The translations under genes and the position numbers were made by a program. Shown one piece after another: positions 45,405 to 55,084 of a DNA stretch of 64,000 nucleotides. The notes under the pieces are model-generated. The model searched no databases. It saw only the letters and a list, made by a program, of their open reading frames with translations, and was not told where the DNA came from. Positions within the stretch are counted from its first letter, which is position 1. Each line of letters opens with the position of its first letter. The DNA is from Clostridioides difficile ATCC 9689 = DSM 1296 (GTDB lineage Bacteria; Bacillota; Clostridia; Peptostreptococcales; Peptostreptococcaceae), in the NCBI RefSeq assembly GCF_001077535.1, contig NZ_CP011968.1, positions 1,860,001-1,924,000 of the forward strand, read 5' to 3'.

Positions 45405-45839
45405 ATGAAAGTTGGAAATATAAATGGTCAAGCACCAATTACAAATGGTTTAGATAGTTGTCAAAGTGAGGTACAAGGCTTAGAACAAAGGAAAAAATCA
45501 TTACAGGATGAAATAGAGAAAGTAAGAAGTGATAAAAGTATTGATGGTGAAACAGCCAAATTAAAAATAGAAGCTTTAAAAAAAGAAATGGAAGAGATTG
45601 AAAATAAAATTCAAGAGTTAAAAGGAAATAAAGCAAAAAAAACAAATAAAGAAGAAAATAATGTTTCAGAAGTAAATAATAATCTATTAGAGAGAAAAAA
45701 AGAACCTTCTAATAATGAAAATGTAAAACAACTATATGATGTTTTTGAAAGAAGCAATGTAGACGAACAATGGGATAATACTTATCGTGTTCTCCAAGAT
45801 GATAAAAACTTAAAAGTAAAATTTAATAGACCTATATAG
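45405..45839 (+). CDS. Coiled-coil FlxA-like protein
   Basis: 144 residues. A long charged coiled coil spans about residues 18-75 (EVQGLEQRKKSLQDEIEKVR, LKIEALKKEMEEIENKIQEL), followed by a polar disordered part. The pattern matches FlxA-like proteins. ATG 45405 follows GAGGAGGTTACTAAA. It starts 90 bases after the AgrC-like kinase stop, so it may be in the same transcript or be a target of the system. Confidence 0.7.
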   Translation: MKVGNINGQAPITNGLDSCQSEVQGLEQRKKSLQDEIEKVRSDKSIDGETAKLKIEALKKEMEEIENKIQELKGNKAKKTNKEENNVSEVNNNLLERKKEPSNNENVKQLYDVFERSNVDEQWDNTYRVLQDDKNLKVKFNRPI

Positions 45840-46037
45840 TTTATTTATAAAAATAGTTAATATTTTAATTATCACCACTTTTTAGAAGAATACACACTTT
45901 ATTTTAAAGACCCACATATTTATTTACAGTTAGCACATTTATATGTGGTTTTATAACTATTATTTACAAGTCTATATTGATAACTTTTACATAGTATATA
46001 ATGTTTAAATACTTATTCAATTTTATCTATACATAAA

Positions 46038-46068
46038 CAAAAAAAGAGATTTTAAAATCTCTTTTTAG
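46038..46068. terminator. Convergent terminator
   Basis: AAAAAGAGATTTTAAAATCTCTTTTT hairpin between the coiled-coil gene (plus) and the VOC fragment (minus). The stretch 45840-46037 holds nothing recognisable. Confidence 0.8.
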
Positions 46069-46101
46069 ATTGTTGACTTATGGCTTTTTGATTTAATAAA
46101 A

Positions 46102-46338
46102 TCAAGAAGCCGTTTGAATTTTATATGTTGGTTGATACCCTTCTGATATTGAAACACCATTTTTGTTTCCAAAATCGTTTAAAATTAAGAACTTATTATG
46201 AATGACTATTTCATTATGAACAATAAGCAGATAACATGAATCTTCAATCAATGTTTTAACAGTAGCATTAAATGCTTGCTTATACAGTTCTATCGTTTGT
46301 TTGAACTGTCCATTAAAGTAAATATGAGTCAATAACAT
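46102..46338 (-). pseudogene. Truncated VOC/PhnB-like protein
   Basis: 78 residues resembling the first part of PhnB/3-demethylubiquinone-type VOC proteins (THIYFNGQFKQTIELYKQAFNATVKTLIED ... HNEIVIHNKFLILNDFGNKNGVSISEGYQ). A segment seems missing after TLIEDS and the second half of the fold is absent; complete family members are about 140 residues. No good ribosome binding site is seen. Confidence 0.55.
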
Positions 46339-46427
46339 AACTATATCTACATAAATTAATATAAATTTTTTATACTGTACATTATCTAACTGTTGATTAT
46401 CTGTATTACAACATGATTGAATTTAAA

Positions 46428-46458
46428 AAGCCATCAACACATAGAATGTTGATGGCCT
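46428..46458 (-). terminator. Terminator of feoA
   Basis: GCCATCAACA / TGTTGATGGC stem; on the minus strand it is followed by TTTTTAAATT. Confidence 0.85.
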
Positions 46459-46492
46459 GAAAATAGATTTAAAATCTCTTTTTTATTATATA

Positions 46493-46717
46493 TTAATTAT
46501 TTTTTAAATTTATATTTTTTGCATCAGATTTTCTAATAGCTAAGTCAAACCCTCTAAATCTAATCACTATAGGGTCATTAAGAGGAGCTATCTTTTTCAC
46601 TTCAACTTCAGTGCCATCTATTAGTCCTAAGGCTAGAAGTCTCTTCATAAGTTTTTCATTTCCAGCTATATTGTCTATAATTCCCTTTTGTCCAAGTTTT
46701 AAGTTGTAAACAGTCAT
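46493..46717 (-). CDS. feoA: FeoA ferrous iron transport protein
   Basis: 74 residues, a SH3-like FeoA domain (LKLGQKGIIDNIAGNEKLMKRLLALGLIDGTEVEVKKIAP and IVIRFRGFDLAIRKSDA). FeoA modulates the FeoB iron channel, but no feoB is adjacent. The ATG at 46717 follows GGAGGTGTTAATA, and a Fur box lies just upstream. Confidence 0.93.
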   Translation of the reverse strand: MTVYNLKLGQKGIIDNIAGNEKLMKRLLALGLIDGTEVEVKKIAPLNDPIVIRFRGFDLAIRKSDAKNINLKNN

Positions 46718-46730
46718 TATTAACACCTCC

Positions 46731-46750
46731 TAATGAAAATCATTATCAAA
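46731..46750 (-). promoter_or_regulatory. Fur box of feoA
   Basis: On the minus strand TTTGATAATGATTTTCATTA closely matches the 19-base Fur consensus (GATAATGATWATCATTATC). It directly precedes the ribosome binding site, so iron-replete repression is expected. Confidence 0.85.
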
Positions 46751-46813
46751 CTTTATATTTATAATATATAACAAAAAGAGCAAATTGTCAATATATAACA
46801 AAAAATAAACATA

Positions 46814-48067
46814 CTAAGTTAGTATGTTTATAAAAAATAGTATACATGGGATACTAATAGCATCTAGCAAAAAACCACTTACTAATGGTACAACCAAAAA
46901 GGCTTTTGGAGAATCACCATATTTTTGTGTCAAAGAACTCATATTTGCCAAAGCGTTCGGAGTAGCTCCTATTCCATGTCCAATCAAACCACTTATTATG
47001 ATGGCAGAATCAAAATCTTTTCCAAGTACTCTAAAGCAAATAAATATTGAAAATAGGATTATAAAGATTACTTGAAAAGTTACTATTAAGAGAATAGGAG
47101 GTAATAATGTAGATAATTCAAATAAATCTATATTCATAAGTGATAAAGTTAAAAAAATTCCCAATGAAAGTTCTTTTAAAAAATCTATAAGTTTAAAATT
47201 TAATTCTAGTATATTTATCTTATCATTTAAATTTCTAAAAATAACAGCCGAAAACATACAAGTTACAACAGAGGGTAATAGTATATTAAACGTTATATAG
47301 AAGCATCTACTTATAATTTCTCCTGTATTTATACAAATAAATATGAGAAGAACCTGTTCCAAAAATACAGATGGTGTTATTGTTTCGGAGAAGTTATTAT
47401 TTTTTATCCTATTCTTATTTCTAAAAAATTTACTTCCAAATCTCTTTAGATTTCTATTATATCTAGGAATCGACAAGTCTATATTTGATGATGGTTTTAA
47501 TTTATATTTATTTATTAGAAATTTAGCTACAGGACATCCCAATATACCACCCATAATAAGTCCTATTGTTGCAGCAGATAATCCAACCCCAACTGCTCCT
47601 TCTATACCGAGATTTTCTATTGTAAGTCCAAATGCAGCAGAATAACCATGACCACCTTCCATAGATACATTTCCACACATAAGCCCTAAAAGAGGTTCAA
47701 GTTTTATAATCTTTGATATTGTAATAGCTAATATATTTTGACAAAATGCCAATACTCCACACAAAATCCAATATCTAAATAATACACTACCCCCTTTCTT
47801 TATAAGATTTATGCTTATTTCGAGTCCTATAGTTGTAAAAAAGAAAGTTATAAAATTTGGCATTAAATTTCCACTTATAGATATATCTGCTATATTAAAA
47901 TATTTAAAAAATAAATTTAGAAAACAAAATAATAGACCTCCTATTACTGGTGCAGGTATACAGAAATTATTTAAAAAGTTAACTTTATTATTCAATAAAT
48001 TACCAATTAAAAAGAAGAATATAGATAGTGTCAAGGTTTGCACTATATCAAAACTTAAGGTAATCAA
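46814..48067 (-). CDS. gltS: Sodium/glutamate symporter GltS
   Basis: A 417-residue membrane carrier with the GltS patterns CIPAPVIGGLLF, FFFTTIGLEISINLIKKGG, GNVSMEGGHGYSAAFG and GHGIGATPNALANM. It imports glutamate with sodium. The start chosen is TTG 48067, which has AAAGGAGG upstream at normal spacing; a longer frame to ATG 48091 overlaps that ribosome binding site. Confidence 0.92.
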   Translation of the reverse strand: MITLSFDIVQTLTLSIFFFLIGNLLNNKVNFLNNFCIPAPVIGGLLFCFLNLFFKYFNIADISISGNLMPNFITFFFTTIGLEISINLIKKGGSVLFRYWILCGVLAFCQNILAITISKIIKLEPLLGLMCGNVSMEGGHGYSAAFGLTIENLGIEGAVGVGLSAATIGLIMGGILGCPVAKFLINKYKLKPSSNIDLSIPRYNRNLKRFGSKFFRNKNRIKNNNFSETITPSVFLEQVLLIFICINTGEIISRCFYITFNILLPSVVTCMFSAVIFRNLNDKINILELNFKLIDFLKELSLGIFLTLSLMNIDLFELSTLLPPILLIVTFQVIFIILFSIFICFRVLGKDFDSAIIISGLIGHGIGATPNALANMSSLTQKYGDSPKAFLVVPLVSGFLLDAISIPCILFFINILT

Positions 48068-48326
48068 AATAAGTCCTCCTTTGTAATTCAAAGTTTTAAT
48101 TATATAACTTAAATTCTTATGTATTGAAATTTTATTATCAAATGTATATTAATAAATGTATATTAAAAAGAATCAGTAGATATAATTAGATAGTCATAAA
48201 TTAAATTAAAATATTTTAATGAGATATGACTTTTTTAGAATTAAAAACCGTAGTATATTGATATAATAGAAATAAGACTTAAAAATCTGTTGATAGTATT
48301 ATTTATAAGTACAGTAGGAGGATAAA

Positions 48327-49316
48327 ATGTTTGAAAATTTACCTAAGATAGATTTACATTGCCACTTAGATGGAAGTGTTAGAGTAGAAACCATGCTTGA
48401 TATAGCTATTAAAGAGAAAATAGATTTACCTTCAAATAATATGGATGAAATAAAAAAATTAGCAAAGGTTTCTTTTAATTGTACTTCACTAGATGAATAT
48501 TTAGAAAAATTTGATTTACCCTTAAAAGTAATGCAATCTAAGGAAAATTTAAAAAGAATTACTTTTGAACTTTTGGAAGATGCAAGTAGAGAAAATGTAA
48601 AATATATTGAAATTAGATTTGCACCATTACTTCACACCCAAAAAGGTATGAGTGTTAAAAATATAATTGAGGGTATAATTGAAGGAATTAGAGAAGCTGA
48701 AAGTATTTATGATATAAAAGGCAATTTAATATTAGGTTGTATGAGAACAATGACCTCAAAAGAGGCATTATTAGTAATTGAAGAAGGGAAATCATTTGTA
48801 AATAAAGGTGTTGTAGCAGTAGACTTGTGTGGTCCAGAGAAAGAGGGATTTTGTAAGGAATATAAAGATGTTTTTAAATTAGCAAGAGAATATGGATATA
48901 AAGTTACAATACATGCAGGAGAAGCTGCAAGTGGAGAAAATGTATTGGATGCTATAAATATTTTAAAGGCGGATAGGATTGGTCATGGGGTAAAAATTAA
49001 AGACCATAAAAAGGCGTATAATTTAGTTAAAGATAAAAAAATATTGCTTGAATTATGTCCAACTAGTAATGTACAAACTAAGACAGTAGATTCTTATGAG
49101 GTACATCCATTTTATACTTTTTATAAAGATAATTTACATGTAAGTATAAATACTGATAATAGAACTGTATCAGATATAAATTTAAGTTCAGAACTAAATG
49201 TTATATTTGATACTTTTAAACTAGGATTAGAAGACTATAAAATAATTTATAGAAATGCAGTAGAAGCTAGTTTTGCAGATAAAGAAACTAAAGAGTATTT
49301 GAATAGTTTAATTTAA
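48327..49316 (+). CDS. add: Adenosine deaminase
   Basis: 329 residues. Metal ligands and catalytic residues are in place: KIDLHCHLDGS, YIEIRFAPLLH, TIHAGEA, RIGHG, LCPTSNVQT and the aspartate in SINTDNRTVS. It converts adenosine to inosine for purine salvage. The ATG follows AGGAGGATAAA. Confidence 0.95.
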   Translation: MFENLPKIDLHCHLDGSVRVETMLDIAIKEKIDLPSNNMDEIKKLAKVSFNCTSLDEYLEKFDLPLKVMQSKENLKRITFELLEDASRENVKYIEIRFAPLLHTQKGMSVKNIIEGIIEGIREAESIYDIKGNLILGCMRTMTSKEALLVIEEGKSFVNKGVVAVDLCGPEKEGFCKEYKDVFKLAREYGYKVTIHAGEAASGENVLDAINILKADRIGHGVKIKDHKKAYNLVKDKKILLELCPTSNVQTKTVDSYEVHPFYTFYKDNLHVSINTDNRTVSDINLSSELNVIFDTFKLGLEDYKIIYRNAVEASFADKETKEYLNSLI

Positions 49317-49387
49317 TAGATAAAAATATTTAAACTTTAAATTAAGCTATTAAATTGACAAAAATACATTGTATTAGGAGAAAAAAT

Positions 49388-50128
49388 GTGAAAGATTATG
49401 AAGATGTTGTTTATATTAAACTAGTCAAAAAAGAACTTGAAGAATGGAAGAAAAATATATTAAAGAAACCTTCTATATTTGACAAAGCATCAAAGGGTAT
49501 ACAGAATAAATTTAATGGAGTATTGCCAGATAAATATCATGAAATAATTACTTCTTCTATAAAAGTAATGACAAAAACCGTACTGTTTGGATATAAATAT
49601 GCTACAAAGCCACCACTTAGAAATATGTCATTAGAAGAAAGAGAAAAATTAGTTTTAGAAAAAGCTAAAACTTACAAGACTACAGCAATGATTGAAGGGG
49701 CAGGAACAGGGGCAGGAGGAATCCTCTTAGGTTTATCTGATTTTCCTTTGCTTTTAGGTATTAAAGTGAAATTTTTATATGATGTAGCTTCAATATATGG
49801 ATATGATGTTAAAGATTATAGAGAAAGGATTTATATATTAAATATATTACAGTTGGCTTTTTCTAGTCAACAGCATATAAACAAAACTTTTAAATTGATG
49901 AATAACTGGGATGAATATGTAAATAGTCTACCAGAAGACATCAATGATTTTGATTGGAGAACATTTCAACAAGAGTATAGGGATTATTTAGATTTAGCTA
50001 AGTTTTTACAACTAATGCCTGGAATAGGAGCATTTGTAGGATTTTATGTGAATGGAAAATTAATTGATAAATTATGTGAAACTGCTGTGTCTGCTTATAG
50101 ATTGAGGATTCGAGAGCTTAAGTTATAA
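49388..50128 (+). CDS. EcsC family protein
   Basis: 246 residues with the EcsC patterns EDVVYIKLVKKELEEWKKN, EGAGTGAGGILLGLSDFPLLL and LAKFLQLMPGIGAFVGFYVNGKLIDKL. A glycine-rich hydrophobic hairpin suggests membrane association. Function in this family is poorly known. GTG 49388 is placed after TTAGGAGAAAAAAT. Confidence 0.87.
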   Translation: MKDYEDVVYIKLVKKELEEWKKNILKKPSIFDKASKGIQNKFNGVLPDKYHEIITSSIKVMTKTVLFGYKYATKPPLRNMSLEEREKLVLEKAKTYKTTAMIEGAGTGAGGILLGLSDFPLLLGIKVKFLYDVASIYGYDVKDYRERIYILNILQLAFSSQQHINKTFKLMNNWDEYVNSLPEDINDFDWRTFQQEYRDYLDLAKFLQLMPGIGAFVGFYVNGKLIDKLCETAVSAYRLRIRELKL

Positions 50129-50343
50129 GAAAAATTATAACATAAAAAATTAGTTATACAATATATCTATATGTATCTAATTTTGCATTGATAAAAACAA
50201 TTATGGATAAAAGGTAAAGCATGATAGAATCTAATGTAGAGGTTTGTATTTTAATGGAAAAATTTAGTTTTTATTGCTTAAGATACAAATTGAATTACGA
50301 AGAGATTGAATTATGAAGAGAAGTAATTGGGAGGAATATTTTC

Positions 50344-51495
50344 ATGACAAATTTGCCAAAACAATTTGATAGCTTCAATGAAGCTAGACAAAAAGGATTT
50401 ATAAATGCAAAGGAACTTAAGGAAAGTGGGAAAAAGATGGTTGGAGTTTTCTGTACATTTACTCCAGTTGAAATTCCAATGGCAGCTGGAGCAACTGTAG
50501 TAGGTGTATGCGGTGTTAGTGAAGAGCCAATACCTGATGCAGAAAGGGTGCTTCCAAGAAATCTTTGTCCTTTAATTAAATCAAGCTATGGACATGCAAT
50601 AACAGATACCTGTCCTTATTTCTATTTTTCTGATTTGTTGATAGGAGAAACCACTTGTGATGGTAAGAAAAAAATGTATGAAGAACTTGCAAAAGTTAAG
50701 CCAACATATGTAATGCATTTGCCAAATACTTCAAAAGGAGAATTTGCCTATAAACTTTGGAAAGATGAAATGATAAGATTAAAAGAAGAGGTTGAGAAAT
50801 CTTTAGGTGTAACTATAACTGAAGAAGATATAAGAACTGCTATAAAAGATAAAAATGAAGAAAGAGAACTTTTAAAAGAGTTTTATGCACTTGGTAAATT
50901 ACAACCATCTGCACTTACAGGCCTTGAGTTACATAATGTTTTATATCAAGCAGGTTTTAAATTTGACCGTGCAGAACTTAAACATTCTTTAAGAAAAGTT
51001 ATAGATGATATGAAAGAAAGATATGAAAAAGGTGAATGTCCTGTTCAAAAAGATAAGCCAAGAATATTGATAACAGGTTCTCCTATTGGTGGAATAAGCG
51101 AAAAAATAGTTAAAACTTTAGAAGATGCAGGGGCATCAGTCGTTGCATATGAACTTTGTGGAGCTATTAGATCAAACGATTTATTGGTTGATGAAGAAAT
51201 AGAAGATGTATATGATGCTTTAACACAAAAATATATAAATATAGGTTGTTCTTGTATGATGAATAATGACAATCGTATTGAATTATTAGATAGAATAATA
51301 GATGAATATAATGTAGATGCTGTAATAGATGTAGTTTTACAAGCATGTCATACATTTAATATAGAAAGTTATAGAATAAGAGAATTTGTTACAAAAGAAA
51401 AAAATAAGCCATTTATGTCTCTTGAAACTGATTATTCAAAATCAGATACTGAACAATTAAGAACTAGATTTGAAGCGTTTGTAGAGATGTTGTAG
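50344..51495 (+). CDS. Double-cubane-type anaerobic reductase (HgdB-like)
   Basis: 383 residues of the 2-hydroxyacyl-CoA dehydratase component D superfamily, in the single-subunit double-cubane-cluster branch. Candidate cluster cysteines are in VFCTFTPVE, RNLCPL, DTCPYF, GETTCDG, YELCGAI, GCSCMM and QACHTF. Relatives hold an unusual [8Fe-9S] cluster and reduce difficult small substrates using ATP-driven electrons. The ATG follows GGGAGGAATATTTTC. Its partner activase gene follows in 24 bases, and no CoA transferase or second dehydratase subunit is present. Confidence 0.88.
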   Translation: MTNLPKQFDSFNEARQKGFINAKELKESGKKMVGVFCTFTPVEIPMAAGATVVGVCGVSEEPIPDAERVLPRNLCPLIKSSYGHAITDTCPYFYFSDLLIGETTCDGKKKMYEELAKVKPTYVMHLPNTSKGEFAYKLWKDEMIRLKEEVEKSLGVTITEEDIRTAIKDKNEERELLKEFYALGKLQPSALTGLELHNVLYQAGFKFDRAELKHSLRKVIDDMKERYEKGECPVQKDKPRILITGSPIGGISEKIVKTLEDAGASVVAYELCGAIRSNDLLVDEEIEDVYDALTQKYINIGCSCMMNNDNRIELLDRIIDEYNVDAVIDVVLQACHTFNIESYRIREFVTKEKNKPFMSLETDYSKSDTEQLRTRFEAFVEML

Positions 51496-51519
51496 GAATA
51501 AATAAAAGTAGGAGGAACT

Positions 51520-52275
51520 ATGTTTAGTATAGGAGTTGACTCAGGGTCAGTGGCAACAAAGGGTGTGCTATTTGATGGTGAAAAAATTATTAAGAAAATA
51601 ATTATACCAACTGGATGGAGCCCTAAAAGTACATCTAAACAGGTCTATGAGTTGCTAAGTAGTGAAATTGACAAAAAAGATATAAAAAAGGTGGTAGGTA
51701 CAGGTTATGGAAGGGGAGTAATGGATTTTGCTGATAAGAAAGTAACAGAAATAACTTGTCATACTAGAGGTATTTACTTTTTAAACAATAACATAAGGAC
51801 TATTTTAGATGTAGGTGGTCAAGATAGTAAAGTTATAAATTTAGATAGAGATGGAAATGTATTTAACTTTATAATGAATGATAAGTGTGCTGCAGGAACT
51901 GGTCGATTTTTAGAGATTACTTCTAACCTTTTAGGAAGCGATATTGAAAGTATAGATACATTAGCTAAAGGATATGAACCAGTTAATATATCTAGTATGT
52001 GTACAGTTTTTGCTGAGTCTGAAATTGTAAGTCTTCTAGCTCAAAACATTTCTACTGGAGAGGTAGCAGCAGGGATACTTAAATCTATTGCAAATAAATC
52101 CACCTCAATGTTAGCAAGAGGTGAGGTAATAGATGAAGTTGCATTTACTGGAGGGCTTGCAAAAAGTAAAGAACTAGTAAAAATGATAGAAGAAATACTG
52201 GGTAAAAAAATTTTTATTGCAGAAGATACTCAAATAATAGGAGCTTTAGGAGCTGCTGTAATAGGATTTAGATAA
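51520..52275 (+). CDS. ATP-dependent activase (HgdC/BadF-BadG type)
   Basis: 251 residues of the ASKHA family. Seen are SIGVDSGSVATKGVLFDG, LDVGGQDSKVI and the cluster cysteines in NDKCAAGTGRFLE and SSMCTVFAESE, which bridge a dimer around one [4Fe-4S] cluster. It hydrolyses ATP to inject a low-potential electron into the reductase upstream. ATG follows AGGAGGAACT. Confidence 0.94.
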   Translation: MFSIGVDSGSVATKGVLFDGEKIIKKIIIPTGWSPKSTSKQVYELLSSEIDKKDIKKVVGTGYGRGVMDFADKKVTEITCHTRGIYFLNNNIRTILDVGGQDSKVINLDRDGNVFNFIMNDKCAAGTGRFLEITSNLLGSDIESIDTLAKGYEPVNISSMCTVFAESEIVSLLAQNISTGEVAAGILKSIANKSTSMLARGEVIDEVAFTGGLAKSKELVKMIEEILGKKIFIAEDTQIIGALGAAVIGFR

Positions 52276-52300
52276 AAACATATAAAAAGAAAATGAGAAG

Positions 52301-52336
52301 CTGAATTTATTATAAATAAATTCAGTTTTTTATTTT
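52301..52336 (+). terminator. Terminator of the reductase-activase operon
   Basis: CTGAATTTATT / AATAAATTCAG stem followed by TTTTTTATTTTA. Confidence 0.85.
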
Positions 52337-52466
52337 ATTTTATTTATTTATAAAGGAAAACTTTGGTATAATTGATTTAAATGATTGTATATTTGTAAAT
52401 ACTTGATATTTAGTCATATATAACATTATAATTTTAAAAATTAGCTCAAAATAAGGGGGAGAAAGC

Positions 52467-54854
52467 GTGAAAAAATTTACTTCAAAAAAAGTAACAAGGT
52501 TTGTTGCGCTGTTTTTAATATCTATTTTAGTCATGTCAACAATTCCTGTATCAGCTGACAATAGCAATACATTGAATCAGATAAAAAAAGCAGAATACAG
52601 TGAGACGTATAAACAATATCTAAATGATGCTAAAAATGGACGTACAGAAAAATATAATGGGATTATACCAAATCCATATCAGTTGGAAGGTACTCAAATC
52701 CAAAGTAAAGGAAGAACAGCTCCAACATCTTATGACCCTAGAAAATTAGGTCTTATGACATCAATAAAAAATCAAGAGGATTTAGGAATCTGTTGGGATT
52801 TTGCTGCAATGGCAACCTTAGAAAGTTTCTTAAAGTTAAATAATTATGGAGACTATGATTTATCAGAAGAACACTTAAGATGGTGGGCTTCAGATGGTGA
52901 ATATGGATGGTCTGTAAATGATATGAATGGTGCTTTAAATTATGAAGCTATGGGATATTTAACATCTTGGTCAGGTCCTAAATTAGAAAAAGATATCCCA
53001 TACAATGGTAGAGTATCTAAAGCACAAGGAGCAAAAAAACCAACTAATATGAATACAGCACCTACTGTTTTTAATGTGACAGATGCTGTGTGTGTAAGCA
53101 ATGACATAAATTCTACAAAAAATGCTATATTACAGTATGGAGCTGTAACATCTGGTTATTATGAAGATATTAAATATCAAAGTGATGACCAAAATTCATA
53201 TTATTGTCCAACAAAAAGTTTTAATACAAATCATGCTATTTCAATTGTAGGTTGGGATGATAACTATTCTAAAGATAATTTTAATTCAAATATTAGACCA
53301 TCAAAAAATGGTGCTTGGTTAATAAAAAATAGCTGGGGAGATTATAATTCTGAGGGTGGATATTTCTGGATATCTTATGAAGACAAGACACTTATGTCTG
53401 ATATAGATAATTTTTCAATCAAAGGTGGTAAAAAACCAAATGATGATGAGAAGATGTATCAACATGACTATGCAAGTATTGTACCTTTAATTTCAAAAAA
53501 GATAACAGCTGCAAATGTATTTGATTTCAATAGAGGCGATGAAACTTTAAAATCTGTAATGTTCTTAACTGAAAGTATAGGAGCTAAGTATGAAGTATAT
53601 TATGCTCCAGTAGTAAATGGTATACCTCAAGAAAACAATATGAAAAAATTAAAAGAAGGTACTGCCCAATATTCAGGATACATAACAGTTCCAATTGATT
53701 CTTTTGATATACCAGAAGGAAAGGGTGCAATTGTAGTCAGTATAGAGGGGAAAAATGGAGAGTCAACTATAGGTTCTGAGTCAAATGTACCAGGATATGA
53801 TACATTTAAAGCAAAAGCTAATTTAGGTGAAAGTTATATCATAGATAATACTGGAAAATTCTTTGATATAAATAGAGATAGTAACTTCTATCCGTGTAAT
53901 TTTACTATAAAAGCTGTTACAGAAAAGTCTTCTGGTGAGAGTATCCCAAATGAGTCTTTAATTGGTAGTGATAGATATGAAACTGCTATCAAAGTTAGTC
54001 AAAATGGTTTCAATTCTTCAGAAAATGTAGTTTTAGTAAATGGCAGTTCAATAGTAGATGCATTGGCAGCAACTCCTTTTACATCTGCTATAAATTCACC
54101 AATATTATTGACACAAAAAGAAGCTTTAAATTCAAAAACTAAAGCTGAGATACAGAGATTAGGTGCTAAGAAAGTATACCTAATAGGTGGAGAAAATTCT
54201 ATAAGTAAAGAAATTGAACAACAATTAAAAAGCTTAAATATATCGATAGAGAGAATATCAGGAAGTGATAGATACAAGACAAGTTTATTATTAGCTCAAA
54301 AGTTAAATGGTATAAAAAATGTATCTCAAATAGCAGTTGTAAATGGAGTGAAAGGATTAGCTGATGCAATTAGTGTAGGCGCTGCAGCAGCAGAAAATAA
54401 CATACCAATCATACTTGCAAATGAAAAGAGCGAATTGCAAGGAGCTGATGAATTTCTAAATTCATTAAATATAGAGAAATCTTATATTATTGGAGGAACA
54501 GCATCCCTATCAAACAATCTAGAAAGTAAGTTAAAAAATCCAACTAGATTATCTGGTAGTAGTAGAGACGAAACTAATTCAAAGATAATAGATAATTTTT
54601 ATAAAAAAGATACTTTAAAAAATGCATTTGTAGTTAAAAATGGAATCAAGAATCAAAATGATTTAATAGATGGATTGGCAGTTGGTCCTTTAGGAGCAAA
54701 AACTGGGTCACCAGTAATTTTAGTTGGTGATAAATTAGCTGATAGCCAAAAAGAAGTTCTTAAAAATAAGACTTTAGAAAAAGTAACTCAAGTTGGTGGA
54801 GGAGCAAATAAAAATGCATTTAAAGAGTTAGTAAAATTAAAAAGTGCTAAATAA
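52467..54854 (+). CDS. cwp13: Cell-wall cysteine protease Cwp13-like
   Basis: 795 residues. A signal peptide (1-30, ending STIPVSA) is followed by a papain-type protease domain with C109 (DLGICWDFAAMATLES), H256 (NHAISIVGWDD) and N288 (LIKNSWGDY), then a lectin-like middle part. Three CWB2 cell-wall repeats come last (SLIGSDRYETAIKVSQNGFN, ERISGSDRYKTSLLLAQKL, TRLSGSSRDETNSKIIDNF). Family members are anchored to the S-layer polymer and process surface proteins; Cwp84 and Cwp13 are the known pair, and this fits Cwp13. Start GTG follows GGGGGAGAAAGC. Confidence 0.95.
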   Translation: MKKFTSKKVTRFVALFLISILVMSTIPVSADNSNTLNQIKKAEYSETYKQYLNDAKNGRTEKYNGIIPNPYQLEGTQIQSKGRTAPTSYDPRKLGLMTSIKNQEDLGICWDFAAMATLESFLKLNNYGDYDLSEEHLRWWASDGEYGWSVNDMNGALNYEAMGYLTSWSGPKLEKDIPYNGRVSKAQGAKKPTNMNTAPTVFNVTDAVCVSNDINSTKNAILQYGAVTSGYYEDIKYQSDDQNSYYCPTKSFNTNHAISIVGWDDNYSKDNFNSNIRPSKNGAWLIKNSWGDYNSEGGYFWISYEDKTLMSDIDNFSIKGGKKPNDDEKMYQHDYASIVPLISKKITAANVFDFNRGDETLKSVMFLTESIGAKYEVYYAPVVNGIPQENNMKKLKEGTAQYSGYITVPIDSFDIPEGKGAIVVSIEGKNGESTIGSESNVPGYDTFKAKANLGESYIIDNTGKFFDINRDSNFYPCNFTIKAVTEKSSGESIPNESLIGSDRYETAIKVSQNGFNSSENVVLVNGSSIVDALAATPFTSAINSPILLTQKEALNSKTKAEIQRLGAKKVYLIGGENSISKEIEQQLKSLNISIERISGSDRYKTSLLLAQKLNGIKNVSQIAVVNGVKGLADAISVGAAAAENNIPIILANEKSELQGADEFLNSLNIEKSYIIGGTASLSNNLESKLKNPTRLSGSSRDETNSKIIDNFYKKDTLKNAFVVKNGIKNQNDLIDGLAVGPLGAKTGSPVILVGDKLADSQKEVLKNKTLEKVTQVGGGANKNAFKELVKLKSAK

Positions 54855-54905
54855 GGTACTTAAGTATTAACATATACTAGTGTCTATTAGTAATTTATCT
54901 TAATA

Positions 54906-54985
54906 AAAGCTGAAAATAATTACTTTAAATTATTGATAAATAAGATAATCAATGATTGTAAAATTTTATTTTCAGCTTTAAATTT
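54906..54985 (+). terminator. Probable terminator of cwp13
   Basis: AAAGCTGAAAATA (54906-54918) pairs with TATTTTCAGCTTT (54967-54979) across an AT-rich spacer. Confidence 0.5.
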
Positions 54986-55010
54986 ATGTAGTATAAGTTT
55001 AAAAACATAA

Positions 55011-55068
55011 AAAAGGGTTACTTTATATAGAAATATAGAAAATCTTACATTTTATATATAAATAACCC
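55011..55068 (-). terminator. Terminator of the 77-residue protein gene
   Basis: Minus-strand hairpin GGGTTATTTATATATAAA / TATATAAAGTAACCC followed by TTTTTTATG. Confidence 0.65.
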
Positions 55069-55084
55069 ATATTTAATTAACTTT

